From Alopecurus myosuroides (taxonomy: Eukaryota > Streptophyta > Magnoliopsida > Poales > Poaceae), in contig CM054063.1 of NCBI GenBank assembly GCA_028641055.1, positions 50,531,827 to 50,595,826 of the forward strand: 64,000 nucleotides of DNA, in the 5' to 3' direction. Both the position numbers and the translations under genes were made by a program. Below the pieces are notes generated by a model. The model did no database searches. It was not told where the DNA came from and saw nothing but the letters and a program-made list of their open reading frames with translations. The first letter of the stretch is position 1. Each line of letters begins with the position of its first letter. Positions 1-11,331 of the stretch are shown here, piece after piece.

Positions 1-180
1 TTGATATATTATTTGTATTTTTAAGATTTTAAAATGAATTAGTATTATTGTTCTTCATTTTTTATTTATTTGAAATTCAAACAATAAAGAAATGTGGCAT
101 CGACTAACATGTTAATAAGATTGATATGATACTACTATCACATACATGCGTGAGAAACACTTGGATGCGGGACGGGATGG

Positions 181-243
181 AACTCGGAAGTTAAGCGTGC
201 TAGTGCTAGAGTAGTGGGAGGATGGGTGACCGAGCGGGAAGTT
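181..243 (+). pseudogene. 5S rRNA-like fragment with internal control region
   Basis: This stretch matches the middle and 3' half of plant 5S rRNA. GAAGTTAAGCGTGCT corresponds to the A-box region, AGAGTAGT to the intermediate element and AGGATGGGTGACC to the C box, followed by GGGAAGT. The 5' part of the 5S gene is replaced by unrelated sequence and the 3' end diverges after about 243, so it is not a full gene. It may be a sequence captured by the neighbouring CACTA element or the 5S domain of a Cassandra-type TRIM. I did not find TRIM ends around it. Confidence 0.6.
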
Positions 244-297
244 TGACCATGAGTAAGTAATTTGACTAGAGATAATCTTAGTTAGACCAAATGAATT

Positions 298-368
298 AAA
301 GGGAGTGAAAAAAAAGGGAGTGAAAAAAGGGAGTGAGGGAGTGAAAAAAAGGGAGTGAAAAAAGGTGA
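298..368 (+). repeat. Short tandem repeat GGGAGTGAAAAA
   Basis: Five imperfect copies of a 12-15 base unit (AAGGGAGTGAAAAA) stand head to tail, with variable A-run length and one shortened copy (GGGAGTGAGGGAGTG). It lies between the 5S-like piece and the CACTA subterminal motifs. Confidence 0.75.
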
Positions 369-417
369 GAAAAATAATTAGAAACCAAATGAATTAAAAA
401 AATTACGAAATAAATCT

Positions 418-600
418 AGTCCCGGTTCATGTGGCCAACCGGGACTAAATGTCCTCCGCCTCCCGGCTCCGCCACCCGCCCACGTGGACGGGCCTTTAGT
501 TCCAGTCCGTAAGTGGCGGGACTATAGGCGGGGGCCTTTAGTCGCGCGTAGCTAGTCCCGGTTGCCCGGACGGGATTAATGGGCCTGGCGAACCGGGATT
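418..600. repeat. CACTA subterminal inverted motifs (CCGGGACT)
   Basis: CTAGTCCCGGTT at 418-429 is followed about ten bases later by AACCGGGACTAAATG, so the two form a small inverted repeat. Further CTAGTCCCGGTTG and AACCGGGATTGAAGG copies stand near 555 and 590. Dense alternating motifs of this kind are the usual transposase-binding subterminal region of CACTA elements. Confidence 0.65.
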
Positions 601-744
601 GAAGGCCTTTTTTCTACTAGTGCGGGTACAGTTAGCACCGATTCGAGAAGTTTGTAAGAGCACCCACAACTCTTTGATGCCAGTGCTGGCGCTTATTCGT
701 ACATAGGGGCACATCAAACCTCAATAGTTGCATATCGCCAAAAT

Positions 745-1581
745 ATGTCTGGATATGCTGCCTCTCCGGAGACGCCTGCAGCCAAATCGCACTTTATTGG
801 CATGGTGCGGTCTGAGATCGCCAAAAACACGGAAGATGATAGTCCCGTGGAACAGGCAGAAAATACCAATCCCATAGATAAGGTGGAAGATTTGACATCC
901 GGCAGTCAGGCGATGAACTCGGAAGCTGAGTTCATACTAGATGCTATTGAGACAAGGTTGGACTCGGAAATCGGATCTTCAAGGTACAACACAGATTCTG
1001 AGGATGAGGATGAAGATGAGGACGCTTTCAAAAGAAAGGTGAAATCCATGCAGGGAAGCTTTCATGAAGTACTCATGGCAAAACCAACTAGAAAGTCAGA
1101 TGCCAAAGAGGAAGAGGAGGAAGACCCTAGGACACCTCCCCCAGATAATGAGGAAGAAGGAGAAGAGGGGGACTAGTAAGTGAGTCTGACTTATCCTGAC
1201 GTCAAGGAATTGACGGAAGATGAACTAAACAAAAAACCTCCATCCTCCAAAAAGAAAAAGAAGTCTGTCAGAAAGCTGCTATCCACATCCCTGAAGAAAA
1301 AGATGGAAAGATTGGCAGACATAGACAACCAAAACCTGGAAGTTGGAGGCAGCAGTGGCGTAAAATTGGCGGAGAATAAAATGACTGAGATCCATGTCCC
1401 ACAAATATCGGACCAGGAGGAAATCGATCTGATCCAGACCTCGGTAGCACGTGATGATCCACCAGAAGTGATGGAAGCTAGCAGACAAGCAATTATGCGG
1501 CATCAGCAACATCTATTCCAAACTCGAGAAAACCTTCTTAAAACTCATGCTGACATTAAAATACAGCATGAAGAAATCTAG
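745..1581 (+). pseudogene. Tat-1 gag N-terminal region, broken
   Basis: Two open segments in one frame (745-1176 and 1180-1581) are separated by the stops TAG and TAA at 1174-1179. The first starts near an FIGMVR motif (residues 17-22) and becomes very acidic, with a run of alternating D and E around residue 85 and another E-rich tail. The second is lysine-rich and predicted helical (PPSSKKKKKSVRK). Tat-3 retains a matching IFIGMVR motif at the N-terminal side of its pol ORF, which supports assigning this to the gag N-terminus. The product would be the start of the capsid precursor. The true start codon may lie in the missing 5' LTR. Confidence 0.5.
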
Positions 1582-1708
1582 GAATACGAGCACCGGAAAT
1601 GATCTGGAATAAAACCTACAAGGTTACCCGGAATTTCAAAACCGGAAGAACTGGCACCAAAATAGCTGTTTGCACACCCGTCTTGGCTAAGGCAAGTTAA
1701 CATCACAA

Positions 1709-2388
1709 ATGCTAAGGGAGAACGCATATACAAAACTGCAAGTGAAAACGCAGAAGCCGCGTTCGCCGTCCTTAACTATGACTTGTACTCCAATGACGAA
1801 AAGTTGCAGGGAGTGTATGCTTTCTTGGGAAAAGCATTACAACCGCAACAACAAGGTCAAGCACGTTATGGCAAGTTACATGACGATTCAGCCTTGTGCA
1901 AAACTGCCACGTGCGCGGCTGGAGCATCTGAACAAGGCGAACCCGGAGATTCAGGTGGTTCGAAGGAAATGAAGGGAGATCCGAAGAAGGACAAGAAAAT
2001 CCCGGATAACAAGGATGAAGCATCTAGAACAGGATACCATCTGCCAAAAGGCGAAAAAAATACAAAACTCCGCACCGATAAGGATCGGGAAGGGAAAAAA
2101 CGGAATGAAGGAAAAGCAATGCCGCATCCGAGATACCCGGCAGATAAAGTTGAAAGATATGATCACCCTCACAGACGTGAGAGCTCTCGAACCCCTCCTA
2201 GAAATAAGGAATGTGCGAGGAGTAGAACTCCACCTCACTCCAAGGGACGGGATACCGGAAGAAATTACAATGATCCCAGAAAAGCGTATTCACGCAACAA
2301 TGCACTAGAGCGGAGCAGATCCCCCTGTGTTCATTCAGCTGGAAGGTATTCCGCACACGACGATAAGGAGGAAAGAGACGATTTATAG
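1709..2388 (+). pseudogene. Tat-1 gag central basic/RS-like segment, broken
   Basis: An open segment (best frame 1783-2388) encodes a basic protein rich in K, R, S and P. It carries short repeated SRTPPR/SRTPPH motifs around residues 130-155 that look like an arginine-serine nucleic-acid-binding tract. It sits between the acidic N-terminal gag piece and the gag core, with frame changes on both sides. I recognise no named domain. Its position and composition fit a disordered linker of a Tat gag. Confidence 0.4.
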
Positions 2389-2559
2389 TTTGGCCCAAAG
2401 TGTTTCACCGATAGGATACGGAGAATCAGTCTACATTCTGGCTTTCCCAAAGTCAGGCCAACTTATCAAAAATATACCAGAAGTAGAAACCAAGATACAT
2501 GTCTCTGTGATTAATATAGTGCCGTCCAGATCAACAAAGGAACAGACCTGGAAGGCGTA

Positions 2560-3212
2560 AAATTTTCCCTCAATGTTGCTGGATGGAGCTCATGACTAGA
2601 TTAATGGTATCCCGTCAAGAACAGTGGACAGCTGGGAGGATATGGCTAGAGTTTTCGCTCAACACTTCTCGGGGACGTACAAACGCCACAAGAGCATCAA
2701 TCAGCTGAACCGTTGTGTCCAATATGAGGATGAGTCGTACGTCGACTTTATTTCATGCTGGACAACAATGAAGAATAGTTGCTCTGGAGTAAGTGATGCA
2801 CAAGCAATGCATGCTTTGGAACCGGTCTCGTACCGTTCATGGTTAGTTTGAAAGAGCACAGTGACTTATGTTCTATGCTCACACCCGCCAATGAGCACGC
2901 AGCGGCCGAAGACGACATTAGAGAGAGAGGCCGAAGCATTGATGCTTTGGTCCAAGCTAAAAAGGCGTCTCATTCTGAAAAGAAGGCTACTCAAGAAGCA
3001 CAGCCAAATCCCAAAGAAGTAAATATAGCTTTTGGAAAGGACAATGGCAGCAGATAGAAGGGCAAAAACACAGAAAGTCGGGAGCCTGTCTCCTACTCCA
3101 AGGAAGTGTGGGAAAATATTAAGTCGGAATCCTGTGTCCACCATTTGCAATTTGGGAAACCAACCCATACAAACACGCAATGTCGTCTTAATAAGCACAT
3201 GAAAGGCAGCGC
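2560..3212 (+). pseudogene. Tat-1 gag core and remnant nucleocapsid, broken
   Basis: The segment around 2620-2850 has the retrotransposon gag core pattern: SWEDMARVFAQHFSG, then a conserved glutamine region (VQYEDESYVDFISCW), where intact relatives have Q-x-x-x-E-S-L-x-x-F-x-x-R-W. A frameshift separates it from 2839-3057. After a stop, a C/H-rich stretch near 3133-3205 (CVHHLQFGKPTHTNTQC) may be a decayed zinc knuckle. This gag core is exactly the part missing from Tat-2 and Tat-3. Confidence 0.6.
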
Positions 3213-4145
3213 ATGATCTGGAAACAGAGGAAAGAATTCCAAAAGGAAGTTCAACAAAAAAAGCCAGAAGCTGACACAGATGAAAGCGAGTTTGATACTG
3301 GTCACAAAATCCAGGAACAACAACGGAAAGGCGAACCCAAGTTCCCGAGAGTCGGCGGAGAATGTAACCTAACTTTCTTTGCGACTCCATCGGCTAAACA
3401 TGAAAAACGAACGATGCGAGAAATCAACGTGGTCGTGCCTCCAACCCCAAAGTACTTGAAGTATTCAAAGACTCCAATTATATGGGATCAGTCAGATCAT
3501 CCCGGTAATATCCTGGAATCCGACACACATGCCTTAGTTGTAAGTCCTATTGTTCAAAACAGTAGTCTCAAAAGGGTGCCGATGGATGGACGATCAAGCA
3601 TCAATATCATATACTTGAGTACTTTGGAAAAGTTGCACCTCTCAAAAACCCAGCTCAGGCATAACAATGTGTGTTTTTGCGGTATTGTTCCCGGTAGGCA
3701 AGCACAGACCCTTGGAGAAATTTCCCTAGAAGTAACCTTCGGAAAGGCAGAACACTTCCGCCAGGAGATGATTTCGTTTGAAGCAGTATCGTTCGAAAGT
3801 GTATACCATGCAATACTCGGACGTACGACTTTCGCCAAATTTATGGTAAGGTCGTGCTACATCTACAACAAGCTTAAGATGCCAGGGACAGAAGGCGGAG
3901 TAATCACCGTTGAAGGAGATTTCAAGCTGGCAAACGAGCTGGAGCGGGGTAACGCCCTTTGCGCCGAGCAGGTAATAAGGAAGGAAGAGTTGAAGGAGCT
4001 GGCTAAACAGGTTTCGCCGACAGAAATGCCCAGAGGAAAAGAAAGCCGAAAGTCGATCGACAGCTTCAAAGCATCTCAGAACAAAAAGCAGGTCATACTG
4101 GATCCCAAAGATTCGACAACATTGTCGTTGTGGGAACATGAATGA
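3213..4145 (+). pseudogene. pol: Tat-1 aspartic protease region
   Basis: An open segment of 310 codons. Residues 75-100 match the conserved pre-protease block of Tat elements (TPKYLKYS...IIWDQSDHP). The protease active site appears as MDGRSSINI, where Tat-3 has MDGGSSINI, so the flap-side glycine is replaced by arginine. YHAILGRTTFAKFM and the KMPGTEGGVITVEG strand follow as in intact relatives. The protease would release gag and pol products in the virus-like particle. The segment ends at a stop at 4143 before the reverse transcriptase, and the frame is broken on both sides. Confidence 0.75.
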
Positions 4146-5132
4146 CTAACGCATATGAAAGCACGCTCATCAAGTTCCTCCGTGAGAATTAAGATATTTT
4201 TGTTTGGTGTCCTTCCAATATGCCAGGTGTACCAAGGGAACTTGTTGAGCACCAATTAAAGATTATTCCAGGATCAAAACCCGTCAAACAAGGTATCCAT
4301 TGTTTCGATGGAAGAAGATGGAAAGCTATTCGCAAGGAAATTATCCGACTTTTAGCAGCTGATTTTATCCGGGAAGTTATACAGATTGATTGATCTGCGA
4401 ACCCATTGCTAGTCCCTAAGAAGGATGCTATTATTCTTAGGATGTGTATAGATTACACCGATCTGAGCAAGTTGTGCCCAAAATATAGGTTCGCGTTACC
4501 GCGAATCGATCAAATAATAGATGTCGTTGTTGGCTCTAAGCTTTTATGCTTTTTGGACGCTTATTTCGGATATCATCAAATATGCATGATAGTATAAGAC
4601 CTAACAAAAAACCTCTTTCATAACACCCTATGGAACGTAGTATTACATAACCATGCCTTTTGGCATGAAGAATGCTGGAGCAACATACCAGTGGTGCCCG
4701 CAGAGATGCTTGCATGATCAAATAGGTAAAAACATCCATGTTTACATGGACGATATTCTCGTCATTTCCAAGGAAAAGCGTACACTCCTTGAAGATCTAC
4801 GGGAAACCTTTGACAATCTTTGCATTTACAAAATAAAGTTGAATCCATTAAAGTGAGTATTCGGGGTTCCCTCAGGAAAGATTCTAGGTTATATCGTTTC
4901 TCACAGAGGAATAGAGGTAAACCCGGAAAAGATCAAAACAATCTTAAACATCAAAAGACCTACGTGTCTAGAAGTTGTCCAAATATTGACGGGTTCTGCA
5001 ACCGATGTAAGAAGATTCATAAGTTATCTTGGCGATAAAGCTCTGCCATTATACAAATTGTTGAAGAAATCCGACAAACATGAATGGACAGAAGAGGCAG
5101 ATAAAGAATCAACCTAACTAAAGGAAACTTTA
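4146..5132 (+). pseudogene. pol: Tat-1 reverse transcriptase, multiply broken
   Basis: Reverse transcriptase motifs are spread over several frames: PGVPRELVEH, CIDYTDLSKLCPK, LPRIDQIIDVV, FLDAYFGYHQI (4406-4597), MPFGMKNAGATYQ and the catalytic box VYMDDILVIS (4653-4856). The frame is interrupted by at least four stops, for example in place of a tryptophan near 4391, near 4597 and at 4854, and by small indels. The catalytic aspartates are still visible, but no continuous domain could be made. Confidence 0.8.
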
Positions 5133-5960
5133 ATGAAAGCTCAAATTTTGGCATCCCCAAAATACGAAGAACCCATGTTACTGAATCTTACAGTAACAAA
5201 TAGGGTTATAAGCGTAGTGGTAATCGTGGAAAGACGGAAAAATGAGCAAAGTATTCCAGATCAATATCTAGTGTACTACGTCGGCGAAGTATTATCAGAG
5301 TCAAAACAAAGGCATCCACGATATCAAAAGCTGGCATATGGCGTATTTTTTGCATCTGGAAAACTCCGCCATTATTTCCAAGGACGTTCCATAACAGTGG
5401 TAAGAAAATCAACACTAGGGGATATTATAAACAATGCGGACGTAACCGGCAGAGTAGCCAAGTGGGGCATTGAGCTCGCTGCGTTCGATATTAAGCACCG
5501 ACCCCGGACGTCGATTAAATCTCAGGTGTTGGCATATTTTGTAGCTGATTGGACAGAAGGAATGGAAAACACGCCAATGCTAGAGTCAAAATATTGGATC
5601 ATCCATTTTGATGGATCCAAAAATGAAGGAAGCCGCTAGCGCTGGCGTGGTGCTTAAATCTCCAAAAGGAGACACAATGGAGTATGTATTACAAATTCAC
5701 TTCAACGCCAGCGGCAATATGGAAGAATACGAAGCATTGCTTCATGGCTTGCATATTGCAAAATAAATAGGCGTCAAACGCATACTTCTCTATGGAGACT
5801 CGGATCTAGTAAAACACCAACTGAACCAGACATGGGATGCCAAAAGCCCCATAATGGTTGAATATCAGAGAACGGTCGACGAGTTCGTCATTTGCTTTCT
5901 AGGATTAGAGGTACATCATGTCAAAAGAGAAGAAAACTGGAACACGGTTGTCTAGCCCGA
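5133..5960 (+). pseudogene. pol: Tat-1 connection (gRNH-like) and archaeal-type RNase H
   Basis: Residues 1-130 of the open segment 5133-5639 correspond to the degenerate first RNase H/connection (MLLNLTVTNRVISVVV; YYVGEVLSESKQRHP). A second RNase H begins with WIIHFDGSK at about 5590. After a frameshift near 5636 it continues in another frame with the blocks for AEYEALLHG (here MEEYEALLHG) and GDSDLV. A stop codon interrupts it at 5764-5766. Two RNase H domains in tandem are the hallmark of the Tat lineage. The domain is inactive as it stands. Confidence 0.75.
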
Positions 5961-6189
5961 ACGGGCTTGGAAAGAGTAAAAACATTGCCACCTGGTGTAT
6001 TCGTCCAACATTTGTACGAGCCATCATTAAAAGGAGGATATGTCGATTACCTCTTAGTTTCCGAGTGAATAAAAGTTCTGCTTATAAAACCGGATTGGAC
6101 AGTTCCATATCTGAACTTTTTAGTCGATCAGAAGTTCCCGGATGGAGCAGACGAGGTCTTGCAAAGGGAGATAAAGCGTTGATGCAAAG

Positions 6190-7282
6190 GATACACGTAA
6201 TCAATTGTTACCTGTATAAATGTAGTACTATAGAAATTTTCCAGCGTTGCATTTCGCCGGAAAAAGGACGACAAATACTGCAGAAAATTCATGTCGGAGA
6301 TTGCGTACATCATGCTCAATCAAAAAGGCATAGTTAAGAAAAAATTTCAGACGGGGTTTTTCTGGCTTACAGCCAAGACAGACACAGAGCACATAGTTAA
6401 TACATGTGCCGGATGTGAGCACTATGCCAAACAGACAAATATGCCGGCTCAAGCACTAAAGACTATACCCATAACATGGCCATTTGCGGTCTGGGGGATA
6501 GATACGATGGGGCCATTCAAAACTGCAAGAGGCGGATTCACGCATCTACTCGTTCCAGTAGATGAATATACCAAGTGGGTGGAGGAAAAACCCATCAAGA
6601 AACTTGACGGTGTGACTGCTAGATACATATTCATGAGATATGGCGTCCCACATAGCATAATCACGAATAACCGGGAATTCGCCTAGATATTGCATCTGTA
6701 GCGCACCCACAATCCAATGGCCAGGTTGAACGAATGAATAGTTCAACCCTGCAAGGAATACGCCCAAGACTCGAAACTCCTCTTCATACAACAGCTGGAG
6801 CATGGGTAGAAGAACATCCTTCCGTGCTTTAGAGTATTCGGACGACGCCAAATAGATCAACAGGGCAGACACCTTTCTTCTTGGTCCATGGTACGGAAGC
6901 AGTGCTTCCAACGGACATGATCCATGATAGCCCAGGAGTGCAGGCATACGTTGAGTCGGGTGCCGAAAGTGCGTGTTAGGATGTCGTCGATATTTTAGAA
7001 GAAGAGCAAGAACTTGTGTTGCAAAGAACCGCCATTCATTAGCAAGGTTTGCGTCGATATCATAGCCAGAAAATCAAGCACCGTTCTTTTAAAAAAGGCG
7101 ATTTAGTGTTAAGATTGATACAGGACAGAAAGCACAAGCTAGCCCCAATCTGGGAAGGATCGTTTTTCATTAGCAAGGCTATGAAAAATGTGTCATATTA
7201 CCTTGTACATATTCGGGACACAGAGGATGATCTGAAAATCTCGAATCGCAAGAGGAAAACACGCATAGATGTAGAAATATGA
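6190..7282 (+). pseudogene. pol: Tat-1 integrase, broken and partly deleted
   Basis: The N-terminal zinc-binding region is seen as EKGRQILQKIHVGDCVHH and CAGCEHYAKQ. The catalytic core follows: WGIDTMGPF with the first Asp, and PHSIITNNREF, where intact elements have TDNGTNF, so the second catalytic Asp is lost. Sequence between the second and third catalytic residues is shortened and out of frame near 6685. The C-terminal part (KGDLVLRLIQDRKHKLAPIWEGSFFISKA, 7049-7282) is readable. This enzyme would insert the cDNA, but the remnant is non-functional. Confidence 0.8.
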
Positions 7283-7911
7283 GAGATAAACAGGCGTTGG
7301 AGCATACAGCAGTTACGTCCCTTCTATACTTAGTTCAATTCTATGTAAACATTATTGACATCATGAAATAAAGTTATCGGAAATACAGTCATTTCATTTT
7401 CTCTCTCTCTTTTTTTTTGTTCAAAGCATGTTCCTTTTTTATATTTCTCAATGATCTTCCAATTTGCTTCAATGTTAACCCGAATTTTTCCTGCATGCTT
7501 GGGGTTATAAAACTGAATGCTTTTAGCCTAGGAAGGCTACAGAATACTAGATTGTGCCTGCGTGCCTGGAGTTCCTATTTCAAATTCCTTGTTATTCCTA
7601 AGAATTATCTGATTGTTTGTTTTGTTGGGTCAGTTCATCTAGTAAGTAAAGTGCCAAGGTATAATCCATGATTCCGAGTTTCGAATGATTGGTTACTTAA
7701 CCAATTCACTTGCGTGAACATTGCATACTTTTGGAGTCACTTCAACACACTAAGGAAAGTCAAAACATAAAAACCAGAGAACTTAGAAGAAATGAAGTTA
7801 AAACTGTTAAACTTGCAAAGCTGAATTTTACGGCAAATGGATAATAATGTTTACAAAAAATACAGAATGCATTACACATGAATTTTACATCACAAGAGTA
7901 AGTAATGCATT
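7283..7911. other. Tat-1 spacer between pol and antisense gene
   Basis: About 630 bases without a credible reading frame. It contains a pyrimidine run (TCTCTCTCTTTTTTTTT) near 7400 and AT-rich sequence. It is the meeting point of the sense pol and the antisense gene, so both 3' untranslated ends should lie here. Confidence 0.5.
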
Positions 7912-10771
7912 CTAGTGGCTATGTGCTATGCATGTTAAGGCGGCATCCATGAAGTCGTCATGTTCGTCTTTGTTGCTTTCACTCGTATTCTCTGGACTTG
8001 ACAAAATTTCTTCCTCCGGGTAGAATGTGGAGGTAGAGGCCATCCGGGCTATCTTGGAAGCATCCCCCTTGATAGATTTGAAGATTTCCTCCCTTAGTCT
8101 CGGTATATCTCTGGGGAGTAATGGTGGCGACACGCCAAGACTTGGCGGTGGTGTAGTGCATTTTCATAAGCCCTAAGCCCATGCGCGCTCCACCTTGGGC
8201 GGCAGACTTGAGCCAATTCTCGCGTTGGTTGGGAACCTCAACAAATGCTTCTAGAAGCCGACTAGCTTCTGAGAACTCGTCGATTTTTTCCGGAATGTAC
8301 TTACTAATAAGTAGCATTTCGGCGTTCTTCAACTCGGTGACAAAGGTCCCGAAAGCCCGGATGCGATCGATCCGAGAGATGAGAGGATTTCCCTCTGTTA
8401 CAAAAAACTAAGGAGAAAGTATGAGAAATCCATATGGGAAAAAGAATGCATTCGGTTAAAAAAAGTAAAACTTGGTAAATGATCACAAAAGCTTACCAGG
8501 CTGAAAAGAAAATAACCCAAAAATTTCACGTGAAAATTACTTAAGGGAAAATTTGCAAGCTCAGAATCAAAATACAAGGAAAGAATAAGATGCTTACCGG
8601 CACTCTGCTTCAGTTGGTTCTGAATCTCGAAAATTTCTGAGTCTTTTTCATTCAGAATACCAAGAAGGGATTTCACCTCTTGGTTTTCTATGGTAAGTTT
8701 ATCAAAAACTTCCACGTTAATGGTTTCGGCAGTTTGCTCAAAAGCATACAAAGGAAAAGACTTGTTAAAAAACAACGAGCAGATAAAAGATGAAAAATAT
8801 TAACACAAAAAGTATGCTTTTGTCTTAATACTTGGGGGTTAGAGATAATACCTGGATAATCCTTTGCAAACCGCTCAGCATTTCCGTGAAGTCCTTGGCG
8901 TATTCCGAGAAATAAATTCCCATATGGTGAATTCCGTCTTAGATAACCTGCTGAGGCAAGAATGTGTAATTATTCCGAACAACTAATCCTCCTTTTTGCC
9001 AGGGACGAATCAAGGGCGCTCGGGTAAACTGCTTTTTTCCCACGGATGCATGTACCCCCGTTCATCAAAGCAAGCCTCTTGCTTTACCTTCAAATTGTCG
9101 TCAAACTGAGGAATTGCTCGACTTGATGGGCGAGGGAAGGGCCTCCTTCCTTAAAATTCTCCGCCCTTTCCCGCGCGTCTGTAGCAGGCGCATCGGGCTG
9201 GCTGGATTGTCTTGGAAGGGAAAACTCACACTCCTCTTGAGGAGCCGAGTGTTTTTCACCACCTGCCACCGGTGTAACTGGGTTAGTAGCAGGGGAAAGC
9301 TGAGGCCCCCTAAGAGCAGTAGCCTTATGTTTCTTCTTGCCTTTTCCCTTCAAAGCAACGAGAGCAAGACTAAAAGGAAAAGAAAATCCGAGATTAAAAA
9401 TCTGAGAAAAATATTCAAGAAAAGTATGCAAAAGAAAAAGTTTGAGTCTTTTACCTAGAAGTGGCGACGATAGCTCCGTCAAGATCTATTACCTCGGAGG
9501 ACGGAGGAATCTTCTTCCTTTTGCGTCCACCGACCGAAGAAAATTGGGCTTTTAGTTCTGCCTCCTCTGCAGCAGAGACAAGATAAGTTGCTAAGAAAAA
9601 TCATCCATGAAAAGCAAAGTATAAATACCTCCCCGAAAGAAAAAATCTTACCTTGGGAGGAGGATTTTTGGCATTGAACATGGGAAGGCTTTCTTCATAT
9701 TGGTCACGTGTTGCCACCAAATGATTGACGCGCTTCCTGAATTCCTTCTTGGTCAAGGACATCTTTGTCACCCTCATTGTATCGTTCGGATCTGTATACT
9801 CACACCAGAGGCGGCCGCGGTGAAAGGCAAGCCGGTCAGAGGAGGAGAGGAGACGAAGAATTTCGAGATCCGTTTCTTGATCCGCAGCAGTTCCGGAGGG
9901 AGAACCTGGACCGCGTCCAATGACCAGTTGTCTCTAGGAGTGGCGGCGGAATTCTCGAGTGCCGGAATGACCGTTTCCTTTCCAGGAAACGGAACATCCG
10001 AATGATAAAAGAACGAGCCCATCCAGAATTTGACGGACTCGGAATTTCTGATTTTTGGGTACCATTCATCTCTAAACCTACGTAGGTTGAACGAAATGGT
10101 CCCGCGGGTGGGGAGAACACCGTCAGAGGTGTTTTGGTTCACACTGAATCAATATTGGAAAAATTCCAGCCTGGGTTCTATGCCTAAATAGCCCTCGAAG
10201 AGAGCCTGAAACCCGGCTATGTAGAGGATGTAGTTTAGGGGAAGGTTATGAGGCTGAACCCCGTAGTGATCAGGACCTGGATGAAAAAGGCAGAGGGGGT
10301 AAACCCATACCTCTAAGGGCATGGTAAGCGAGGATTACCCTTTCTCCGTCTTTCGGAGAGGGATCCATGTCTTCATCGTCGATTCGCCACTTGTCCTTGA
10401 TGACGAACCCGTCATTCTCCAAACTCTGTATCAGAGTCAGCGATGTATTGCACTGACTCCAACTGCTAGAGTCGCCGACTCCTTCTTCGCCTCCGGTGGC
10501 GGTGACGGTCGTCTAGTTTCACCGCCGCGGCTAGAAGATTCCCCTCCCCAGATTTGGAGACGGAAGGAGGAAGAAGGGAAGCGGAGGACATCAGAGGCAT
10601 GGTTCTGGCTGCGGATCTTGGATCTCCGCCAGCCGATGCGCTCGCGGGGATCTCCGGTGCGTCTGTGGAGGTGCTTGGAGGAACTTGGGGAGCAGATGGA
10701 GAGAGGTTTTCCGCCGCCAGCTTGGGGTTGACAGTGGCTTCAGTTGCGCGAAGAGGGATCCCAGATGCCAT
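7912..10771 (-). pseudogene. Tat-1 antisense gene (Transposase_28-like), decayed
   Basis: On the strand opposite to Tat-1 pol, fragments of a larger gene run from an ATG at 10771 down to 7912. The first open block (10771-10466) is alanine/serine/proline-rich. Around 10267 the minus strand encodes HYGVQPHNLPLNY followed by EGYLGIEP, matching HYGLRVFDIGPNS and ESYLCIPP in Tat-3 and HFGIQPHHLPPNA and EAFLGVRP in Tat-2. The block 10142-9774 continues the same domain (RFRDEWYPKIRNSESVKFWMG). Later pieces (9482-9090, 8775-8398, 8332-7912) are charged and helical, like the coiled-coil part of the other copies. Frames change between blocks through introns and mutations. Function is unknown; family membership is inferred from these motifs. 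Confidence 0.65.
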
Positions 10772-10944
10772 GTTTCGGTGGGCAGCCGTGGAAAGGAGCT
10801 CAGGCCACCGATGGTTGGGAACTCTGGTGAGGTTTCGTGCTCGGTTGTTTTCCTTTACTCTCTCAAAGTTGCTCGTGCGTTTGGGCTATGGGGAGTTCGA
10901 GGGGAGAGTGAGGAAGAAGAAGGTAAGGACGGCTCAAGGTATGC

Positions 10945-10952
10945 TATTTATA
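10945..10952 (-). promoter_or_regulatory. TATA box of Tat-1 antisense gene
   Basis: TATAAATA on the minus strand, 174 bases before the antisense ATG at 10771. The identical octamer stands in the same relative place in Tat-2 (52808-52815) and upstream of the antisense gene in Tat-3 (29081-29088). Confidence 0.6.
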
Positions 10953-11331
10953 GCCATTTTGTGCCAAGATTCGTCCCAACGGCTATTTTAGCCGTTGGAT
11001 GATCGACGCGTGTTTCGCCAAGAAAACCGGCAAACATGGAGATGGGGTGATAATGGCTATCTCCTTGTTTCTCGCGAAAAATCTGTCAGAGATACGGTTT
11101 CAGTCATTTGAGTGAAACCAAACGTTCGTGATGTAAGCACGATTTCATCACTCACGTCACAGTTCCTTCTTTGCGAAGATTCGTGGAAAGAATGCCGAAT
11201 TTTGAAAAATCCGAGTTTGGCATAGGAATTTTCGATAAAAGAAGATTCAAGACAAAGCACCGACTTTTATGAAAAGAATACAAATCCGCAAAGGACGACA
11301 AGATAAAGTCTTAATTCTTTTTGGGGGCTAC

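Larger units (their letters stand above)
1..622. mobile_element. CACTA (En/Spm) transposon, terminal part
   Basis: The sequence at 604-622 ends in TTTTTTCTACTAGTG. Its reverse complement, CACTAGTAGAAAAAAGG, is the classic terminal inverted repeat of grass CACTA elements. The 185 bases before it carry several CCGGGACT/AGTCCCGG subterminal motifs in both orientations, which is typical of the transposase-binding ends of this superfamily. The other terminus is not in the window, so the left boundary is unknown and 1-417 is assigned by continuity only. The 3-base target duplication expected after 622 would be CGG. No transposase coding is visible, so this is either a non-autonomous element or only the end of one. 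It abuts the Tat-1 remnant and may have removed or displaced the Tat-1 5' LTR. Confidence 0.7.

Noticed and set aside
181..243. Functional 5S rRNA gene
   Set aside because: Lacks the 5' third and the terminal stem, so it cannot form 5S rRNA.
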